This document shows, in pieces, positions 9,700-20,453 of a stretch of DNA of 64,000 nucleotides. The position numbers and the translations under genes were made by a program. The number at the start of each line of letters is the position of its first letter. Positions within the stretch are counted from its first letter, which is position 1. Below the pieces are notes generated by a model, which was not told where the DNA came from, did no database searches, and saw only the letters and a list, made by a program, of their open reading frames with translations. Source of the stretch: Nitzschia sp. DOCU1 (lineage: Eukaryota; Bacillariophyta; Bacillariophyceae; Bacillariales; Bacillariaceae). Location of the stretch: contig OX596001.1 in assembly GCA_951394045.1 (NCBI GenBank), forward strand, positions 310,001 through 374,000, in the 5' to 3' direction.

Positions 9700-11251
9700 T
9701 TACAAGTCCAACATGGGAAATCCACCAGAATTCACAAAGTTCACGTACGAAAACTTGATATTGTTGCGTCGAGTGGCTCGACGAATGGCCAACAAGACTT
9801 CTTGTTTGACGGCATTGTAGGCTTCACAAAAGGGCTTGGTACGAAAGCCCGCCGAAACGGTAACTTCGACGGAATAATCCTTGTATTCGGTAAAAAAGAC
9901 TTGAAAGCTGCGACTTCCATCATCAATCAAGGTAGGACAAGACGCTCGAATTTCCGTTTTGATATCTTCCATTAATTTGGGTAATTTTTCAATATCATCA
10001 TAGGAAATAGCCAAAATTTGTTTGACATTTGAAAGACGAGAACGAGAAATGTTGGCTACTCGTGTATGCGAGATTTGCGTATTGGGAATTCGAACCACAA
10101 GTTCATCGCCTCGTCTCAAGTGAGTATTCAACCATCCCAACTTTTGGACAGTTCCCGTCGTTCCATCCGCCAACATGATTCGTTCTCCCTCTAGTATGAT
10201 GTATATATATATGCGAGTAATAACGCAAACGCATTAGTGAGAACGTATTTGGATCCATTCATTCACAGTAACCAAACACCACAAAACGCGACTTCATTCA
10301 TTCATCCATCCCAAGCACAACTAACTTACCCGTATACATGTTGGTTCCTTGAATGGCCAAACTTGCCAAGAATTCACTCACTAATTCTTTCGAGGCCAAT
10401 GAAAATACAAGTGTACCCACGGAAGACAATCCCAACAAAGACTTTAAAGCAAATCCAATTTGAATACTGAGCAAATCCAAAATCACCAAGGTTGCCGCCC
10501 CGTATATACCAATATTCAAAATTTGACTCAACAATCGACGTCCTGCATTTTCATTAATATCCAAACGATTGCCTTTGGACAACAAAAAATCTTTGAATTC
10601 CACGAGATTGCGAGCGCCCCACCACGAGGCGACCAAACCACAAATCCATTGATAGACCGGGTAGGCGCGTACAAATTCAAAGCCCAATTCATCTAGAAAC
10701 ACTAGGCCGATTTCCAATCCAAACAAGAGTCCCAACAAAAAGGCGACTTCTTGTACTAATTCTGCGAGACGAAAGGTCTTGGAGCGCGCAAATGATTGGG
10801 CACGTCGTTCATCATCCAGGTCCGGATGACGTCCCCGGTACCATCGTTGTGCCATGGGAATGACGAATTTGTACAAGACAAGAATCAATGCCAAATCCAA
10901 AAAGTCTTTTTGAATCGTCAAGGCCAAACGTTTGGCAATGTGTAGCCACTGTTTGGGTCCAATGAGGAATTTGCTTATTGCCAAAGTCAATTTGCCCTTG
11001 ACGATGGAATTTGCCACCACGCCGCGTTTGGCGGCATGAGTGATCGGGGAAGCATGATGCAAGGGAGCAGCTAAAAGAGGCTTGGAATTCTGCTGCTGTT
11101 TTTGTCGAATGGCTGGATGTGCAATGATGGTGCTGGATGTGCCGATTTCATGTCGACGAGGCACTACAAAGGCCGCGACACCTGACGACGACGACAGCAA
11201 CGCCAGAACAAAGCAGGCAACAGAGACAATGAACCCAGTCAACCGTATCAT
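9700..11251 (-). CDS. Plastid-targeted MscS-type mechanosensitive ion channel, two exons
   Basis: CDS is complement(join(9700..10190,10330..11251)), 470 aa. The 139-nt intron (10191-10329) has a GTAAGT donor and a TAG acceptor, and splicing gives the contiguous NMYTEGERIMLADG. Residues 1-27 are a signal peptide ending in GVA-A with Phe28 next (AFVVPRR), the diatom bipartite plastid signal. Three to four hydrophobic segments follow, then the pore helix region (GLSSVGTLVFSLASKELVSEF) and the MscS beta domain (GTVQKLGWLNTHLRRGDELVVRIPN split over the core). MscS channels release solutes on membrane tension, and plastid homologues in plants (MSL2/3) affect plastid shape and osmotic balance. A location in plastid envelope is inferred from the targeting motif. 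Confidence 0.9.
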
Positions 11252-11746
11252 GGTATGTATCCGTCAGTAGATCAATTATCAGTGAGTTTGTGGGATTTCA
11301 GGGGGTGACACCATGGTCGTCCGTCGTCGTCTTCTCCATCCGATGGCGGCGTTGATGGGCATTTCAGATTCTTCGCTAAATTCCCGCCATCCATCAAAGA
11401 TCCATTTTCTACCCGTTGATGACGGACGTCGAACGATCCAAAGATGATCGAATGACACGTGTCATGTCATTTGGGGGTCAAAGGTGTCGACAGATTTTCG
11501 AAGTCCCGCTATGCGGACCTCTCATAGTCACATTGGAGCTCTTTTCAATCGTGCGCGTGGAGACCGTCCGCCGTTCGGTTTTCCCGCGTTTGTTGTTTGA
11601 CACGAAAGAAATCTTTCGAGTGCTTTTTGTCGTCGTCGTGTCGACGCGTCGAAACATCGATCCAACAACGAACATGAGATTCCATCCAAACCCCCCTGTG
11701 GCGAGACACCATTTGGCATAAATAGTCTATATTAGGCAACCGCAAC
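11252..11746. promoter_or_regulatory. Divergent promoter region between MscS and ClpB genes
   Basis: The 495 bp between divergent starts include an interrupted palindrome at about 11603-11618 (CGAAAG, four bases, CTTTCG) and a TATA-like run (CATAAATAG) about 30 bp before the ClpB ATG. Open frames here lack any domain signal. Confidence 0.4.
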
Positions 11747-14618
11747 ATGTTATCATCTGCATCTCTTCGATCCAGCAGCAGGATCCTCACCAAAGAACGA
11801 CGACGAGGCATGGCGACGGTCGCCCGAACAGCACGCGCTGTTTCGTCCTGGGGGAATCGGCCCGCATCTGTCATGTTCGCATCGCGAGTATTGGATCATT
11901 CGGGACCATTACGACTTGCATTGGCGTCGTCTCGTGGCAGTAGTGTGGGTGCTCGTTACTTTTCTTCTTCTTCTAATAACAATGGTGGCAATCAAAATTT
12001 GGGCAATATCTTTCAACAAATGACCAATCCATCCGGCCAATCGTATTTGGAACAATTTACCGTGGATTTGACCGAGCTGGCCAAAAAGCGGCAAGGTGAC
12101 AATGGCGGCGGGGGCAAGTTGGATCCCATTATTGGAAGGCATGAAGAAATTCGACGTTGTTTGCAAATTCTGGGTCGTCGTCAAAAGAATAATCCCATTT
12201 TGATTGGACAAGGTAAGTACGAAATAAGAAATATACGATTGAAAGACGTAGTTGCTGGTGAAAGTCAGTTATTGGAATACGAATCAACTGCTGCTTTGTT
12301 TACTACTTTTTGTCATACTTAGCCGGCGTCGGAAAGACCGCCATTGCCGAAGGCCTCGCTCAGCGCATTGTCAGTGGACAAGTCCCAGAATCCATGAAGG
12401 ACAAGCGTGTCTTGTCACTCGATGTATCGGCTCTTGTCAGTGGGGCCATGATGCGGGGACAATTTGAAGATCGTCTCAAAGGATTAATTGCAGAAGTCCA
12501 AAAGGCCAATGGAGAAATCATTTTGTTTGTTGATGAAATCCATACCATGGTGGGAGCTGGCAAGGGAGAAGGGAGTATGGATATGGGAAATATACTCAAA
12601 CCCGCATTGGCACGTGGGGAATTGCAATTATTGGGTGCCACCACCTTGGATGAATATCGTATTTTAGAACAGGATGCAGCCTTGGCACGAAGATTTCAAT
12701 CCGTCTATGTCAAGGAACCGAATGCACAAGATACTTTGAGTATTTTACGAGGACTCAAACCTCACTATGAATTGCATCATGCCGGTATTCGAATCAAGGA
12801 TGAAGCCTTGGTAGCTGCGGTCGAATTGAGTGATCGATACATTACAGATAGATTTCAACCCGACAAGGCGATTGGTACGTTTCCAGTATGGAGCTTATGT
12901 GCACGTAATTCGATGATCTTCTAACATGTCAATTTCGGCTCGATAAAGATTTGGTCGATGAAGCATGCTCGAGATTGCGACTCGAACAAGAATCCAAGCC
13001 GGAATTATTGTGGAGACTAGAACGAGATTTAATGACCAAGCAAATTGAAAAGTCGGCATTACAAGGAGAAGAAGATGCCGACAGCATTGAACGACGCAAA
13101 CAAGTAGAACAAGACGTACAAAAGCTTCAACGTAAAGTTGATCGTCTCACGGCCAAGTGGCAAGAGGAACGACATGCTTTGACAAGAATCAAGGACTTGA
13201 AAGAGGATCTATCTCAAGCGCAGCGTGATTTGGAGATTGCACGATCAAAGGGAGACTATGCCAAGGCGGGAGAACTCATGCATGCGACGATTCCCCGATA
13301 CCAACAAGAGCTACACCGCTTGGAAGAGGAAGCCGAGAACAAAAAGTCGACCAAACTCTTGTCGGAAGCCGTGACAGCCGATGCTATTGCTACCATTGTA
13401 TCCCGACATACTGGAATCCCCGTCAGCCGTATTTCGGGAAGCGAAACTCAAAAGTTGTTGCACATGGAAGATCAACTGCGCCGACGTGTAGTCGGCCAAG
13501 ACCATGCCTTGGAGGCGATTAGCAATTGCGTTCGATTGTCTCGTACAGGATTGCAAGCACATGATCGAACTTTGGGAAACTTTTTGTTGGTGGGGCCGAG
13601 TGGAGTAGGCAAAACGGAATTGTGCAAAGCCTTGGCGGAATTCTTGTAAGTTGATACGACTGTTCCGTCTGTTCATCCCTTCGCTATCAACTAAAAATTG
13701 GCTCTATTCAGGTTTGAAGATGACTCGGCCATGACTCGTATCGACATGTCCGAGTTTGGAGAAAAACATACTGTCAGTAGGTTGATTGGAGCTCCGCCTG
13801 GATACATTGGATACGATCAGGGCGGCGTCTTGACCGAAGCCGTCCGTCGTCGCCCATATCAAGTGATATTGTTGGACGAATTTGAAAAGGCACATCCCGA
13901 AGTTTGGAATCTGTTGTTGCAACTTTTTGACGATGGTCGCTTGACAGACTCTCATGGGCGTGTGGTAGACTTTTCCAATGTTATAGTCGTCATGACAAGC
14001 AACATGGGAGCGCCCGTCATTGCGGAGCTTCCGCCTCACTTGCAAGGCAGCGAGCCTGAAGTTCACGAGAAAATTATGGACGTGGTCCGTCATACACTCA
14101 GTCCGGAATTGATCAATCGTATCGATGAGACTATTGTCTTTAATCGTCTGCAACGTGACCATATGGACCAAATTGCCCAAATGGGAATTGACGATATTTC
14201 AAAACGGCTGCACGACGGACAGCATATGACTTTGGATGTGAGCGATGTGGCCAAGGCATGTTTGGCCGAACGAGGATTTGATATCCGCTACGGCGCCCGA
14301 CCATTGAAAAGGGCTCTAGCCAAAGAAATTTTAAACCCTCTGAGCAAGCTTGTCTTGGAGGGTGCCGTTGTACAGGGAGATGTCGTCCGTGTGCGCACTC
14401 GTGGCGAGGCGATAAAACTTCAAAAGGCGGGGGAAGCCGAGTATGGATGGGCAAGCGGTAGTAATCCTCTTTCGGAAGACAAGAATGATGTTGTGATTAT
14501 CAAGAATCACGACCCGCCTGCCAGCCACAATGAACTTGTTCTCGTGGACGGGGATCAACGCCAGCAAGACAAGGACGAGGATGATTGGGATGACTTGGAT
14601 GATGATCTGCATGCCTAG
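11747..14618 (+). CDS. clpB: ClpB/Hsp104-family disaggregase, mitochondrial type (Hsp78-like), four exons
   Basis: CDS is join(11747..12212,12323..12874,12949..13645,13712..14618), 873 aa. All three introns (110, 74 and 66 nt) are GT-AG and restore frame at conserved blocks. The first 75 residues are Arg/Ser-rich without acidic residues ([17 protein letters not shown]), a probable mitochondrial presequence. The ClpB N-domain is absent, as in yeast Hsp78. NBD1 starts at [14 protein letters not shown], with Walker A GQAGVGKT formed across the first intron and Walker B ILFVDEIH. The coiled-coil middle domain lies in exon 3, the NBD2 Walker A is GPSGVGKT, Walker B is [10 protein letters not shown], and the C-terminal domain has GARPLKRA. 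The tail is unusually acidic ([14 protein letters not shown]). The protein acts as a hexamer to resolubilise aggregated proteins with Hsp70. Confidence 0.95.
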
Positions 14619-14975
14619 TAGTTTTAGCTCTCGAAGCATTTACTTTATAAGCGACTAGCTACAATCGCTATACATAAAAGGAAAGGAAAGGCGATAAGAA
14701 TTGATGACTCTCGAAAAGAGAACCAGCTACAGTAGATAGAGCTTGGAACGTAGCTCGGAATCGTCGCCACTTTCATTTGCGGGAATAACCGTATCCGTGA
14801 CTCAAAACACTTACATATTCATTTTTCATTCCACACAAAATTTCGACCATAACACTGTCCCAGGGCTCTACGTAGCGCTCACGAGATGATCAGGGAGAAA
14901 AGTATGAGCTATGAGCGTTAGCCCTATTGTCAATATGCGAACGGTAAAAGGGGCTGAAGAAGTCCTTTCAATCGT
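14619..14975. other. Intergenic region, nothing specific seen
   Basis: This stretch holds the ClpB 3' flank and the upstream flank of the cupin-like gene. No open frame or repeat stands out. Confidence 0.4.
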
Positions 14976-15659
14976 ATGCGTAGCGTATCGCCGAGCGGTT
15001 CAGACACACTGCCGGTAGTTCGTTTCATAAACTACGCATCCATTGCTATTGGTGTTGAGGTTCTTCATCCATCATCCCTCCAAGCCCTTACTATCATGGT
15101 TCTGTTTTCTTGTTCGACCGAATGCCCAACAAGGCGTTCTTCCACGCAACGGTTGCGAATCAGGACCCGCCCAACGCCAACTCTGGTCATGGTTCTCATG
15201 ATTCTGACAGCCTCGGCAGTCCATTCCTTTGCGCCGATTCTCCCTATACCTGCAAGAAACAGATTATGTTCGACGAATCACTTACGTTTAATGGCATACA
15301 TCAGCGTTACCACTCCGTCATCGGAAGCTGCCGCAGGAATGGGAATTCGCGAATGGCCACAACAGTTGAAACAAGGAGAATGGCAGGAATTTGTAGCCGA
15401 AGGAAATTCCATCACCAGATACATTTTGGATGGATCCGGTTCAGTTCAGATTACCGATGAAGATTCGGCGAGGACTCAAAAGTCAGATTTAACTGCAGGG
15501 ACGTTGATTGAAGTGACGGGCGCAGCAACTCTGACTTGGACGGCGACCAAAGATTTGATTATACTCACGCCTGGTTTTGAAGAAAGTGGTTTGCTGCTGG
15601 GAGTGGCCGTGGCGGTGATTGCTATTTTCGCCGCACTATCGGGTGGTATTGGGTTTTAA
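14976..15659 (+). CDS. Plastid-targeted cupin-like membrane protein
   Basis: The frame is open from ATG 14976 (227 aa). Better starts for targeting are the in-frame ATGs at 15096 or 15189, because the hydrophobic run MVLMILTASAVHS followed by FAP (Phe85 of the longest form) is the diatom plastid bipartite signal and should lie near the N-terminus. The mature part has short beta strands spaced like a small cupin barrel (GEWQEFVAEGNSITRYILDG, then GTLIEVTGAATLTW). It ends with one transmembrane helix (LLLGVAVAVIAIFAALSGG) at the extreme C-terminus. A membrane-anchored plastid protein is likely. The cupin assignment is by pattern only, and no metal-binding His set is obvious, so catalytic activity is not claimed. 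Confidence 0.75.
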   Translation: MRSVSPSGSDTLPVVRFINYASIAIGVEVLHPSSLQALTIMVLFSCSTECPTRRSSTQRLRIRTRPTPTLVMVLMILTASAVHSFAPILPIPARNRLCSTNHLRLMAYISVTTPSSEAAAGMGIREWPQQLKQGEWQEFVAEGNSITRYILDGSGSVQITDEDSARTQKSDLTAGTLIEVTGAATLTWTATKDLIILTPGFEESGLLLGVAVAVIAIFAALSGGIGF

Positions 15660-16209
15660 CTCCCCCGATTTCGTTGCAGTCGATTACAAGAATTGCCGGA
15701 AATAAAGAATGAGTAGAGAAATTGGGTGTTGTCTTTGAGATGCAATGCTTCGATATCATTCTAGAGTGTTTTAAACCGATCACTCTGGCTAGCTAGTCTA
15801 GAGGTACTCGTGAGTAGTACAATAGTCTCGTCTATATCCCCACCAGCTCAATGCGACAAATTTCCGACGGATATACAATTCTAATAGCAACGAGCTGACA
15901 GAGATCAGCCCTCTTCTCCCCACAAAACCTTGAAATTATTAGAACCATGTCGACCATTGTGTCTTGATGGTGGTAAGGATCACCCTCAGTATACGGCCCT
16001 TTTGATGTTCCAAGGGTGACATTATCATTCTTGCCTCCCAGCACCAGCTCTTGGAATGACACCACAACGACCATCCGCATACATACATGCCGGCAATCAG
16101 TTTTGTTCGTTGGATCATTGGCACAAATTCGTCAATGTCAAGGGTGCAATGCCGTAGCCAATAACATGTTGGTGGCCGCTACGATCATGGTGCCGGCGAC
16201 GCACTTGCA
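15660..16209. other. Intergenic region between convergent genes
   Basis: Both flanking genes end here. CTAG-rich words occur around 15790-15810 (GGCTAGCTAGTCTAGAG). Overlapping short frames have no domain signal. Confidence 0.4.
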
Positions 16210-17130
16210 TCATGGCCCAACGACAATTGGATTCACACTTATAAACTCAAAAACGTGTTCGTTCCACCACGTATCCAACAACTCGTAAACGCTGGGCATA
16301 CCCAACAAACCTTGAGCTTCTTCCGTCAAGGCTGTCATCAGGGCCGTTTCATCTATAGTTCCAAGACTTTCCAGCGGCTTGTTGATCGAAACAACCAAAG
16401 ACTTTTGTGTCAATAGAAACCACTCGACACGAATATCGGGCGGAGTACTTTGCAGAGGATAGGTATTCAAAAAAGAAATTTCCAATAAACAATGAGCGAT
16501 CCAGTCGTCGTCGTTGGGGTCTTCCACGCTTTTTTGGAGGACGAATCGGAGGAGAGGATGCTGGATAATGTCGGACGTACGAGTAGGATCCTCTTGCCAA
16601 GCTTCCAACTTTTCCTGAAGTTCTTCCAGACGACAATCATCGGCGAGTACCACTACATCGGGTGTATCCGCGTAAATGGCTTGCAAGGCAATCACTTCGT
16701 CCACTTGAAGTTGCTTGGATTCACAAATCAAGGAAGGGTCGTCGGCGGCGTCTTCATTAGAAAGTGATGGCAATGAAGGCATGCTCTTGGACTTGTATGC
16801 CATGGCTAGAGAATTCAGTTTCTCCAGAGCTTGCTCATGGGGTCTCGCAATGGCTTCTTGACGTTGTCGTTCCTTTTCGGCTTGCCGTTGGGCCTCCAAT
16901 TGTTCTTGTCGTTGTTGATCGCGACGCGCTAAACGGGCGGCTTGCCGATTTCGAATTTGCTCCGACTCGGAGGGACCGCTCTTGGCCACAATCTTGGCAG
17001 CTAGCAACTTTCCGTGGGGTTCCTTTTTGACATTTTTGTTGCCCCCGCCGGAAGTACCGGTAGACACGTTTCCCGTCTTGGCCTTGGCTTCGGCCCACGT
17101 CAAGTGCGTGCAGGATTTTCTCGCGGCCAT
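16210..17130 (-). CDS. RWD-domain protein with basic coiled-coil region
   Basis: The product is 306 aa from the ATG at 17130; eight further codons upstream are open but begin with TTG. Residues 45-115 are rich in Arg, Gln and Glu (RQAARLARRDQQRQEQLEAQ) and should form a charged helix. From about residue 140 the sequence follows the RWD fold: LQVDEVIALQAIYAD at the first helix, then LEISFLNTYPLQSTPPDIRV with the typical YP-x-x-x-PP turn, and a C-terminal helix pair ending near LLDTWWNEHVFEFI. RWD domains mediate protein interactions in GCN2, DRG-binding and ubiquitin-related proteins. Which partner is used here cannot be told. Confidence 0.82.
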   Translation of the reverse strand: MAARKSCTHLTWAEAKAKTGNVSTGTSGGGNKNVKKEPHGKLLAAKIVAKSGPSESEQIRNRQAARLARRDQQRQEQLEAQRQAEKERQRQEAIARPHEQALEKLNSLAMAYKSKSMPSLPSLSNEDAADDPSLICESKQLQVDEVIALQAIYADTPDVVVLADDCRLEELQEKLEAWQEDPTRTSDIIQHPLLRFVLQKSVEDPNDDDWIAHCLLEISFLNTYPLQSTPPDIRVEWFLLTQKSLVVSINKPLESLGTIDETALMTALTEEAQGLLGMPSVYELLDTWWNEHVFEFISVNPIVVGP

Positions 17131-17845
17131 TCTGAACGCAGAGCAACTTATCAAAGGAGGAGTTAAAGTGGGATTCTATAGCGGTTCGTTAGAAGAAGGA
17201 TCGAGTGCGTGACAGGTTGCTAGAGTACGTTTCCTCTGAAGTGGGCGTTTATCGGCACCCCAACTTTGCTACGATGACCCGATCAAAGTCAGGAGACCGT
17301 GGTTAAATTCGGCGTCAGGGGTCATTTCATTGCAGCGTGTGTGGTTGTCGCTTTTTGCCAAGATGACGAGGCCGTATTTAGCCTTCCAAAAAGAGTCGAA
17401 GAGATCGACCCATTCATTCTGAATGACGTCATACCGGTAGCTTGATGCGAGCGTGCCGTGAAGTTTCAGTTTAGAATTTCTGATGCCGACGTGCGCCGGG
17501 TGAGCTGCAAAAGCATAACACATACGAACGGCCAACACGTGCCGACAAAAGGTGCGTATTCATACCTACTATGATCGTCCTGCAACGCGGAACTACTACC
17601 ACAACTTGGGCCACTAATTTTCAGATGTAACATAGAGTATAGTAAGTGTCTTCAATTGACACTATGTATATCGTCTATTAGTTGAATCAGCGTGGAGTAC
17701 GCACCAGGAGCTTGCAACTTTACCTTGACGATCAAACAGGCTACTATACCTATCAAAGCAGCAAAGAGTCTACGCCAAGCGACATTAGCTACGAGGCAAG
17801 GTAAATGATAATGGATCTCTAAATGTACATAGAACTTATAGCATC
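17131..17845. other. Intergenic region
   Basis: No supported gene. It contains one TACCGGTA palindrome at 17432-17439. The left part is the probable promoter of the RWD gene and the right part the 3' flank of the secreted-protein gene on the minus strand. Confidence 0.4.
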
Positions 17846-18376
17846 TTACATACTCATCGACAATGAGATCACGGAGTTAACCTCGCTAGATGGGGAATTT
17901 TTAGCTGAAAACGTCATGCTCATTTCCATGCTCATTGTGTCCGCGGCTGGCATGGACATGTCCTCTACCTCAGCTGTTTCCTCCGGAGTGTTGAGCGTCA
18001 CGGGGATGGCAAGAAAGTCGGTGGTGTCCTCTTCTCTGGTATCGGATCTGGTTTCCTCCTCATCTGCGGCTTCTTCTTCTTCTTTCAGTGCGTCGTACAG
18101 CCGTTCTCGACCTTCAACTGCCTGAAACTCCTGAAAGTCTATCAATTTTCGACCACTCTCCTTCCTTCGACGTTGATTGAGCACGCGGTTCAGTGTTTGG
18201 CCTTGAACTTCGTCAGCCAAGCCTAGGTACAGTTGGCTAACTTGTTCCTTGACAATCTCATTCTCTGACTTTTGCGGTTGAACAACTTCATGTTCCACTC
18301 GTCTCAGACGACGAAGACCTGCAGCATGGGCCGAGGGAATGGCGAGGAGCGAAATGAAAATAGCAAACGATCTCAT
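17846..18376 (-). CDS. Small secreted protein, LRRLRR / Ser-Met repeat family (member A)
   Basis: The product is 176 aa from the ATG at 18376. Forty-three more codons upstream are open, but the signal peptide begins exactly at this Met. A signal peptide (MRSFAIFISLLAIPSAHA) is followed at once by AGLRRLRR. A shared block, YLGLADEVQGQTLNR, comes next, then a strongly acidic stretch (EEEEAADEEE). The C-terminal third contains DMSMP, TMSMEMSM and ends in SLSMSM. The same order of elements is seen in the genes at 19171-19596 and 29491-29766. No enzyme domain is visible. The dibasic LRRLRR could be a processing site for a kexin-like protease or resembles the RxLR idea, but neither is shown. Secretion, perhaps to cell wall or medium, is inferred from the signal peptide. 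Confidence 0.75.
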   Translation of the reverse strand: MRSFAIFISLLAIPSAHAAGLRRLRRVEHEVVQPQKSENEIVKEQVSQLYLGLADEVQGQTLNRVLNQRRRKESGRKLIDFQEFQAVEGRERLYDALKEEEEAADEEETRSDTREEDTTDFLAIPVTLNTPEETAEVEDMSMPAADTMSMEMSMTFSAKNSPSSEVNSVISLSMSM

Positions 18377-19170
18377 GTTGTTGCAAAGATGCTTCCTGAT
18401 GATCCAGAAGAAGAAAATATGGCTTTCTAACCAAATATTGCGCCAATTGGCATTCCTCGTTACTTGTCTGTTGGTACGTTTGCGGGATGATGCACTTAAC
18501 CCCAAGGCTCGGCGGGCGCTCCGGCGCGGTATTAGCGAATACCTCTATCGGATCCGTCACTTATTAGTTAGTTAGTAAAAAAGTATTGGAAGCTGGACAT
18601 GTGCAATATATAATTAACACTATTTTAACGTTCTAATACCTTCTACATAACCAACGGTCCCTTTCGAGAAGCGATCGCGGTCACATTTTCGGCATGAGAA
18701 CGCTGACGATCGATGGTGAAAATTGAGAATTCAGCGGCTAGTACCGGTAGCATTGTCGATTCTCGTTCCAACATGGACGCTGTTGGTCTTCACGCTTTAC
18801 AATGATAATAACGATAAATAAAAACAGCAACACAACAAACCTTACAAGTAGATAAAAAGAGCAGTTACTTTCTTCAGAAAGGTGTACTCGTTCCTCTCAG
18901 AGAGCACCGAGTCCACCTTGCGAAGATCATTCTAAAATATAAATACGATACATGATAACAGCACCACATCTAATCGTTGTACTCGTAGATTAATAAAACC
19001 AATGCGGTGGCTGCTTTCTTAAAAGCATGGTGCTAATTTCTCTCAGTGAGCACGGGGTCGATTGATCTCTGACCAATCCCCCATCACGGACGCTGCACCC
19101 CTCGCCCGCATTTGGCCATCTATCTCCTGATCTCTATTCCTCCCAATCTTATCCCTCTCATGAAATGAGC
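18377..19170. other. Intergenic region between two secreted-protein genes
   Basis: It contains a TACCGGTA palindrome at 18742-18749 and two diverged copies of a roughly 50-bp segment, near 18868-18920 and 19011-19060. Each copy has a core like CTCTCAG(A/T)GAGCAC. No open frame with domain signal. Confidence 0.4.
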
Positions 19171-19596
19171 TTATAGGGACATGGACATGCTTCCAACTTT
19201 CATGCTCATCGAATTGGACAGGTCAGCGACGTCCTCTTCCAAGTATCGGTGTGGTTTTGGGTCAAAGGGCAGGTGTTGCGGCGGCTTAGCCTTGGGGGGC
19301 TTGGGGTCCTCCTCTCCAGACATGAAATCACCCACGGACTCGACTTTCGGGGGAAGGCTCATGCTCATCATACTCATCACTCTCAAACTCATGCTGTCTT
19401 GAAGTTGTCGCTCAGTTAAATGCCGGTCTTCATCAATGGTAGCTTCGTGACGGGCGGCAACGCGGTTCATCGTTGTTTCGTCTACTTCACCCGCAAGATT
19501 CAGGTAACGGGCGTTGACCCCACGGCGCAGACGACGGGTGCTGCTTGCGTCAACGGCAACAGCAGCCAAGACGAGAAAGAGTTGAGTGATCTTCAT
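19171..19596 (-). CDS. Small secreted protein, LRRLRR / Ser-Met repeat family (member B)
   Basis: The product is 141 aa with ATG at 19596. The signal peptide MKITQLFLVLAAVAVDA is followed by SSTRRLRRG and the family block RYLNLAGEVDETTMNR. Two Ser-Met clusters follow: one in the middle (DSMSLRVMSMMSMSL) and one at the extreme C-terminus (SMSMKVGSMSMSL). A Pro/Lys-rich linker separates them (DPKPPKAKPP), followed by a His/Pro part. It lies 0.8 kb from member A on the same strand, which suggests a local duplication. Function is unknown. The low aromatic content and short repeats suggest an extended extracellular peptide rather than an enzyme. Confidence 0.78.
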   Translation of the reverse strand: MKITQLFLVLAAVAVDASSTRRLRRGVNARYLNLAGEVDETTMNRVAARHEATIDEDRHLTERQLQDSMSLRVMSMMSMSLPPKVESVGDFMSGEEDPKPPKAKPPQHLPFDPKPHRYLEEDVADLSNSMSMKVGSMSMSL

Positions 19597-20453
19597 TGTT
19601 GCTTAATTTGTGATTTGTTGAGAGAGAGTGACAAAGAGTGCTCGGAGCGAGAATAAAATTGTGTGTGCTTCGGTCGTGCTCGGCAAAATACGAAAAAGTA
19701 GCGATCGGAATTTCGAAGACGGCGAAGAATCTCCAAACGCATCATCCATTCCAATGAACGTCTAACGTTGCACAATGAATTACGTCAGATTCACCGGGGA
19801 TGATTCTGACTAAACGCCACCGCAAACAGCGTACCCATAACCTAATCTTGGTCAGGTGACAGACGGACCCCCCTCCCCCAAAATCGGACCCGGGAACCAC
19901 CGTCAAAACTAGCGAAGACCCCCGCCTACGAGCCTGCCTTCCAACCCATTTCAAATTTAAATAAGGTTGTCGCCCGCCCAGCCTCCCACCGCCTTTTGTT
20001 CCCATTCACTCCACTTTTTTCGGACAAGTGATGTCTCCCACATGTTTTACCTTCCTGTAAGTATTTTCGGCCACGAGTCTTGTTTCTTTTCTTTCGACCA
20101 TGGTGCTAATAATTCCTTCTTTAAATGCTTATCTGTTGAGCTGCTATTTACAGACCGCACAATTTTTGGTGGTTGCTCACGAAAATTCCATCTTTTTTTG
20201 GTCATCCAGGCTCTAATTGCTCGTCTTTTTGGCACTCAGGTGCGCAATAACTGACCGTTTTTGTCTGTTCGTGTCTGTTCAACCAGTTGATCAATTGTTT
20301 CTTCGTCTTTTGTGGGACTTGGTTGGATCCAAAGCAGGCACCAAAAAGGCAACAATCCACCGTTTGTGAATCATTTTTTCAGATTGTCAACTTTTGCTGC
20401 CACCATGATGTCCTTAAGATGAAGGCCCGTCTGGATCAATTCCCTGCATCCCA
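19597..20453 (+). other. Intergenic region with possible transcription start and 5' exons of an unresolved gene
   Basis: A TATA-like run (AAATTTAAATAAGG) lies at about 19953-19966. About 65 bp on there is an ATG at 20031, followed after 26 bp by a strong splice donor (GTAAGT, 20057). CAG acceptors follow at about 20239 and 20286. These features would suit the start of a plus-strand multi-exon gene leading into the Ala/Ser repeat region, but no complete reading frame could be joined with confidence. Confidence 0.25.

Noticed and set aside
11603..11618. Possible heat-shock element upstream of ClpB
   Set aside because: The palindrome CGAAAG-4-CTTTCG does not fit the nGAAnnTTCn spacing, so it is listed only as a palindrome.
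17846..18376. Calling LRRLRR an oomycete-type RxLR host-entry effector motif
   Set aside because: The motif is directly at the signal cleavage site, no dEER motif follows, and a free-living diatom is the likely host. A processing site is at least as likely.
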